A stretch of DNA of 64,000 nt from Takakia lepidozioides. Lineage: Eukaryota; Streptophyta; Takakiopsida; Takakiales; Takakiaceae. A program made the position numbers and the translations under genes. Positions 59,617 to 64,000 of this stretch are shown one piece after another. The notes below the pieces were generated by a model. That model had not been told where the DNA came from and searched no databases. It saw only the letters and a list, made by a program, of their open reading frames with translations. Every line of letters starts with the position of its first letter. The first letter of the stretch is position 1. Location of the stretch: contig CM060732.1 in the NCBI GenBank assembly GCA_030704615.1, positions 46,791,053-46,855,052 of the forward strand. Direction: 5' to 3'.

Positions 59617-60847
59617 TCAATAGCAGCTATCTTTATCTGGATCAGGCCACGTTCCTTCTTCAGAGATCACATGCCCAAGGAATACCAACTGTAAGTTGGC
59701 AAAGTAACACTTGTCCGGATTGAGCCTAAGATTGGCCTTTCTAACCTTGCTCAATACTCTCTTTATATGTCCCACGTGATCTCCCCAGTCCTTGCTATGG
59801 ATATTGACGTCATCTACAAACACCTTAGCGCAATCTTTGATTTCTTCCTTGAGCACTCTATTCATTGTTCTCTGAAAGGTAGCAGTGGCATTTTTTAGCC
59901 CGAATGGCATGACCAGCCATTCATACAATCCCTTCTTTGTGATCACCGCTGTTTTGCCTATGTCTCGGTCGTCCATTTTGATCTGCCAAAAACCAGATTG
60001 TAAATCCAGCGCAGAAAACCACTTGGCTTTCCCCAACTGGTTTAAAAACATCCTGAATTAATGGCATAGGGTAAGAGTCCCTTCTGGTCAAACGGTTTAC
60101 TGGCCTAAAATCACCACAAAACCGCTTGGATCCATCCTTTTTTGGTGGAAGGGTAACTGGACACGACCATTCTGAACTACTCTCTCTCATCTTGCCTTGT
60201 GAGATCAAAGTCTCAATTTGTCCTTGGACCTCGTCTTCCTCCCATTCTGATAGGCGGCTGGGACGACTTCTGCAAGGGGGAAAACCTTGTGTGTCAATTG
60301 TGTGTTCTACCTCACTGCAGTATCCCAAGTCAGCCTTGCTAAGAGCAAAGCATTCCTGGTTTGCTTTCAGCTCTTGCTCAAGCTCTATCCTATGTTCTGG
60401 GGCCAGTTCTGGGTTGATGTGCAGTCTGGATTTCAGACTTCTCCAACGACTCTCCATTTCTTCCTCTTGACTGGGTTCCCAATTCTTTCCCTCCACCTGG
60501 CTTACAGAGTTAGCCATTCTCTGTCGTTCCTCTTGTGTGACAACCTGATTCCAATCATGGAAGTCATCCTCTATTTCTAGGTTGTTGTTCCCTAGTTCAC
60601 CATTCCAAGCTTTCTGATAAGCTTCCTGTATTATGGCAGCAGCCATGCTCTTATGGGTCTCTTCCTGAAGGAGTTCAGACATCCCTTGGTCCTCGAACAA
60701 GTCCTCCCCTAGGTTGACATCGTCTATTATTTCCTCAACATCCCTCAGTGCTGTTTCTACCTCCTTACTCTCCTCAGAGCCTCCCATCTCCTCATCTTTA
60801 TCAGATTTAGGTGTCAGAACCTGAGGATGCTTCCTCCGTGTCCTCAT
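59617..60847 (-). pseudogene. Gypsy reverse transcriptase, frameshifted
   Basis: 60847-59921 gives an acidic leader, then EHTIDTQGFPPCRSRPSRLS, PVTLPPKKDGSKRFCGDFRP and VNRLTRRDSYPMPLIQD. A frame change near 60.05 kb leads into AKWFSALDLQSGFWQIKMDD, VMPFGLKNATATFQRTMNRV and AKVFVDDVNIHSKDWGDHVG, where FVDD is the catalytic YxDD-type motif. It ends with LNPDKCYFANLQLVFLGHVI and another frame change near 59.63 kb. Confidence 0.92.
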
Positions 60848-61538
60848 ATTCTTCCTCTGGTTTTCTTTTCTTCTCCCACAAGCCTAGGTACTGTTCATCT
60901 GACGTCAGGGTTAGGACATTACCTGCTGACGTACTGCTTGCATATCTCATTCTACTCTCGACCCCTCTATGGTAGGCTGTTTTGGTAACTGCAGGCTCAT
61001 TATAATTGATGGTGTGCAAAGGGAAGTGAGCAAAATCCTTTCCTGGCCCATAGCGTACGCGAATTGTTTCAGCTTCGGTGTCCACTACAGCGCCAAACTT
61101 TTTGAGAAAGTCCAATCCTAGCAGCATGTGATATGTATCCGTGTTCACCACCATAAAGGACAAACGATTGGTTAGTTCTCCTACTTTGACCTTGATGTCC
61201 TCAAGTCTGCCCATTGCAGTCTCAAGAGCACCTGAGGCTACTCTGTAATTCACATCCTTACTAGTAATGACAGATCCCATCAAACCCAGATCCCTGACTG
61301 TACTAGCTGATATTACAGAAAGCATGGCACCAGTGTCAATCTGGCCTAATACTTGGTAATCTCCCATTGTAATCATTACATGAAGCGCTTTAACCTTACC
61401 AGTATAAGCATACGAGATCGTGGGCTCAGCGTGTGCTGAGTACAAAGGCCTTGGTACATCCTTCACAACTTCTACACTGTGAGTTGTCTCCCTTTGTTGT
61501 ACCATTGCTCTTTCCACCACTTTGACCAGCCCTTTCAA
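60807..61538 (-). CDS. Gypsy retropepsin-like aspartic protease
   Basis: A single open frame directly after gag. It contains VLGQIDTGAMLSVISASTVR (active site D-T-G-A) and HMLLGLDFLKKFGAVVD (the LLGxDF motif). A stop separates it from gag and the frame changes before RT. Confidence 0.9.
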   Translation of the reverse strand: MKGLVKVVERAMVQQRETTHSVEVVKDVPRPLYSAHAEPTISYAYTGKVKALHVMITMGDYQVLGQIDTGAMLSVISASTVRDLGLMGSVITSKDVNYRVASGALETAMGRLEDIKVKVGELTNRLSFMVVNTDTYHMLLGLDFLKKFGAVVDTEAETIRVRYGPGKDFAHFPLHTINYNEPAVTKTAYHRGVESRMRYASSTSAGNVLTLTSDEQYLGLWEKKRKPEEEYEDTEEASSGSDT

Positions 61539-61543
61539 TTTGT

Positions 61544-62727
61544 CTAGCTCTCCGGCACAGTCATGATCAGGTCCATGGGCGACAACGATATTCTCCCTTT
61601 GTAGAAGTGGTTCAAGATTCTGGATTTCGTACCTCCTTCTATAGCATTCTTGAAATTGTTCTTTGGGTAGATTTCACTCTTGGTCTTGCTTGGCTGTTCA
61701 CTGCTCTCACTATTCCTTTCTGGTGACCCTGTAGGTTCAACAATCGGACTCTGGACAGGTATGCGTGTCCTTGGAAGTCTGACTTCATTGATACTATTTC
61801 GTGACATCAGATCTGTCATCTCTGCGAGTACATCATCCTCATCATCATAGAACACGTCTACAAAGTTAGTTCCCGGAGTTCCCATCATAGTTTGGTCGAG
61901 TTTTCTACTGCACTCACTCTCCGTATGCCCGAGTAGCTTGCAAAAGTTGCATCTCACACCACACATTTCCGTGGAATGCCCGAACCGGTGACATTTGTCA
62001 CACTTAGCTGGGGTTCTTCCTTCAGGACAATATGCAGCTATGTGACCTTCTTTGTGACAAACATTACAAAGGCGAACACGAGGTGGTGTTCTAGATCCCG
62101 AGCTTTCTCCTATGACTGGTCCCCTATCAAAGTACTTCTGTAGGGTAGTGTTCAGCTGATCAAGTCTTCTGTCCACAGGGTTGACAAACACAACTGACTC
62201 ATCTGTATCATCTCCTTCCAATGGTTCTAGAGGTATTTCCCCTAACTTTCCCAGGCCCCTTTCAATCTCAATGGCTGTGTCAAGTGCTTCCTCTACATCA
62301 AGGAAGCGCCTGCCCAGCATTACTCTTGCTATTTCTGGTCTCAAACCTGCTGCAAATCTACGCTCTGTTCCAAATCAGACGCCCCACTTCTTATAAATAA
62401 CCGGTTCAACCTATCGAAGTATGTTTGAACCCTTTGTCTACTCTCCTGTTTAATGGTATCCATTCTTAGCCTAATTTCTGCCAAGTCAACGATACCAAAC
62501 TTGGCTGAAATTGCTGCCCTGAAGTCCACCCAGTTGTTTGGTCTAGGGTTTTGTTTACGGTACCATTCATCAGCCTTGGCTCTCAGGTTGAGCCTTGCTA
62601 CCTTGAAAGTCTTGTCCTCATTCAAATCCCTGACATCTGCCTCCATCTGAATTCTCTCCAGCCAGTCATTTACATCCTCACTATTCCTACCATGATAAGG
62701 CGCATCTATGCTGGTTGGACTGGTCAT
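61544..62727 (-). pseudogene. Gypsy gag with three zinc knuckles, frameshifted
   Basis: 62727-62341 has the capsid-like DVNDWLERIQMEADVRDLNE and KADEWYRKQNPRPNNWVDFR. A frame change near 62.34 kb leads to 62344-61544 with three CX2CX4HX4C knuckles: CNVCHKEGHIAAYC, CDKCHRFGHSTEMC and CNFCKLLGHTESEC. Three in a row is more than the one or two usual in plant gypsy gag. Confidence 0.9.
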
Positions 62728-63173
62728 CCTTCTATTCTCTAATCAAAGTTCAAACTGTTTCAACACCTAATTCTGACTCTAATTTTTCCGCAACTCCCTT
62801 AATGTTGACCTCTATACCACTCCCACTGTCCATTTCGCAACATCTACTCTACCTACCTCCCCATGTCACCTCTCGTGCCATGGTATTTATCTTCACCCAC
62901 CTTCCTAACTCTCTTATCCAAAGTGCTATGGTTGTTCTTCCACCAGTATGAATCACTCTAAGACATAAATCACCATTTGGCTATTCTCCAGCAGGGTTGA
63001 AGAAGTACAAACAAGGGTCTGCGTGTGCATTTGGTGTGCGTCTGCTGAAGCAAATCAGCACATCTCCAATGCTTGGTTCATCAGGAATCAGTGTGTGGTC
63101 TCTTCCTGCCATCAAACCATCCAATACCAGTCAAGATCCCTAGCTAGTAGAAATCAAGATTTAACATCCTAAA

Positions 63174-63185
63174 GCTCTGATACCA
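63174..63185 (-). other. Primer-binding site for initiator methionine tRNA
   Basis: TGGTATCAGAGC on the minus strand, the standard plant iMet-tRNA primer site, directly next to the 5' LTR. The LTR terminus CACACTACA expected before it is missing here, so about 9-10 bp at the LTR/PBS junction seem to be deleted compared with the 3' LTR. Confidence 0.9.
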
Positions 63186-64000
63186 AAAGAAGGGGCGTGA
63201 ATCCCCTTCTGTGCAAGTCTAGTTGTGCTCTTCCCTAGGTCAATCGGAGGGAAGGAAAGGAGCTCTCCCTCTCAGCTGATCCAACCATCGTCACTCGGTG
63301 TGGGTTTCCATCAGGTCCTTCGTGATCAGAGTTCGCACAATCCTCATCCACGCCGCAGCGGAAGAGAAGACATGGATGGGGAGTCTGTATTGTTTTCACC
63401 CGTGGTTCTACTTCTACACGACATCCTTTCCCCTGATACACTGCACCAGCCATGTTACCATGCGGTCTTCAGTGATGCAACCAGCCCTACGTCAGTGATG
63501 ACCACTGCCCTTGTGGGCAGCTCTCTTGGTCAACAATACGTGGAATCCCCTTTGTAACAAGATCACGATTTGGAAGGCGGCAACGCAGATCTGCCATGAG
63601 TTTGCAGGCCCACCAGTTTGGCCCTTCATGGGTTCATGCTTTCTTTATCTTACCCTCCCCAATCATCCATTCCTCATCATAACCTCTTGCTGGTCAACTC
63701 TCTCCCTTTGTCCTTTTCTCTCTCCCTCTCTCTTTCTTTCAGGATAAGTGGGTTCCTCACTCTTTCCACTGTAACATGCCTATGATGCAATGCAATGCGC
63801 ATTCAGCCAAGCATCCAGTGCACCCAGCATTGAAATCAACCTTGGTCACACAAGATATAATCAGCCCTTTTATCAGTCCCTCTCTTGCCAATGACAGATG
63901 CTTCACACTCCACTTTTCCCAGGTATAACCATTGCCCAAGACAGCTCTCAACCCTTCAACAGGTCTCAATTTACACACCCTGACAGCTCTCTTTTTCCCA
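63186..64000 (-). repeat. 5' LTR, partial
   Basis: Matches 54286-55100 almost base for base, with small indels near 63340 (3 bp), 63432 (1 bp), 63655 (1 bp) and 63707. The rest of the LTR lies outside the window. Confidence 0.92.

Larger units (their letters stand above)
54276..64000 (-). mobile_element. Ty3/gypsy LTR retrotransposon, truncated by window end
   Basis: Minus-strand order gag, protease, RT, RNase H, integrase, flanked by direct repeats at 54276 and 63186: the Ty3/gypsy layout. The overlapping ~815 bp of the two LTRs looks nearly identical. The differences I found are mostly indels of 1-3 bases, which points to a recent insertion. The internal frames carry about six to seven frame changes, so this copy is either defective or affected by indel errors. 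The left end abuts the first readable exon of ParB-methyltransferase copy B; the candidate 5-bp target sequence TCACC precedes it, but the other flank is outside the window. Confidence 0.93.

Overview
This window is nuclear DNA from a land plant. The evidence is three intact, intron-rich plant housekeeping genes (Rab GDI, a guanosine-deaminase-type enzyme, and a serine hydroxymethyltransferase with a transit-peptide-like extension), DYW-class PPR gene remains, and a dense load of plant-type mobile elements (Ty3/gypsy, CACTA, MULE, LINE, SINE). The repeat load, long introns and abundance of PPR relics suggest a seedless plant such as a fern or lycophyte. That placement is inference.

Layout. 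1-3.3 kb: unannotated sequence with a ~740-bp tandem duplication. 3.4-9.7 kb (minus): Rab GDI, 13 exons, 445 codons, all junctions in frame. 11.7-12.9 kb (minus): GSDA-like deaminase, 3 exons. 14.8-19.7 kb (minus): SHM3-like SHMT, 11 exons, 562 codons. LINE tails sit in the last GDI intron and in two SHMT introns. 19.9-25.2 kb: a SINE, a PPR relic and a decayed MULE-like transposon. 25.9-32.1 kb (plus) and 49.7-54.3 kb (minus): two decayed copies of an unusual gene encoding a ParB-like domain followed by a permuted beta-class N6/N4 DNA-methyltransferase-like domain. Between them lie palindromic repeat arrays, a LINE tail, a CACTA end inserted in a retroelement with a protease-dUTPase reading frame, a hAT-like element rich in ACCGGA repeats, a foldback element, an ALWAYS EARLY/LIN9 relic and a DYW-type PPR pseudogene. 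54.3-64 kb: a nearly complete minus-strand Ty3/gypsy element inserted at the 5' end of the second ParB-methyltransferase copy and running off the window.

Main point of interest. The ParB-like/methyltransferase fusion resembles an architecture known from bacteria and phages, yet here it is split by at least nine spliceosomal introns and present twice. The same intron (intron 5) in both copies holds an array of 22-30 bp inverted repeats. The arms differ between the copies but share a CGTTGACG centre, so base-pairing is kept while sequence changes. Intron 1 of the first copy holds five decayed relatives. Both copies are now broken: frameshifts in both; in the second also a ~325-bp internal inversion, a lost splice donor and the retrotransposon insertion. 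What the family does is unknown.

Caveat. The differences I noticed between the two LTRs of the young gypsy element are nearly all small indels, so some frameshifts in repeats may be assembly errors. The three housekeeping genes are fully in frame.
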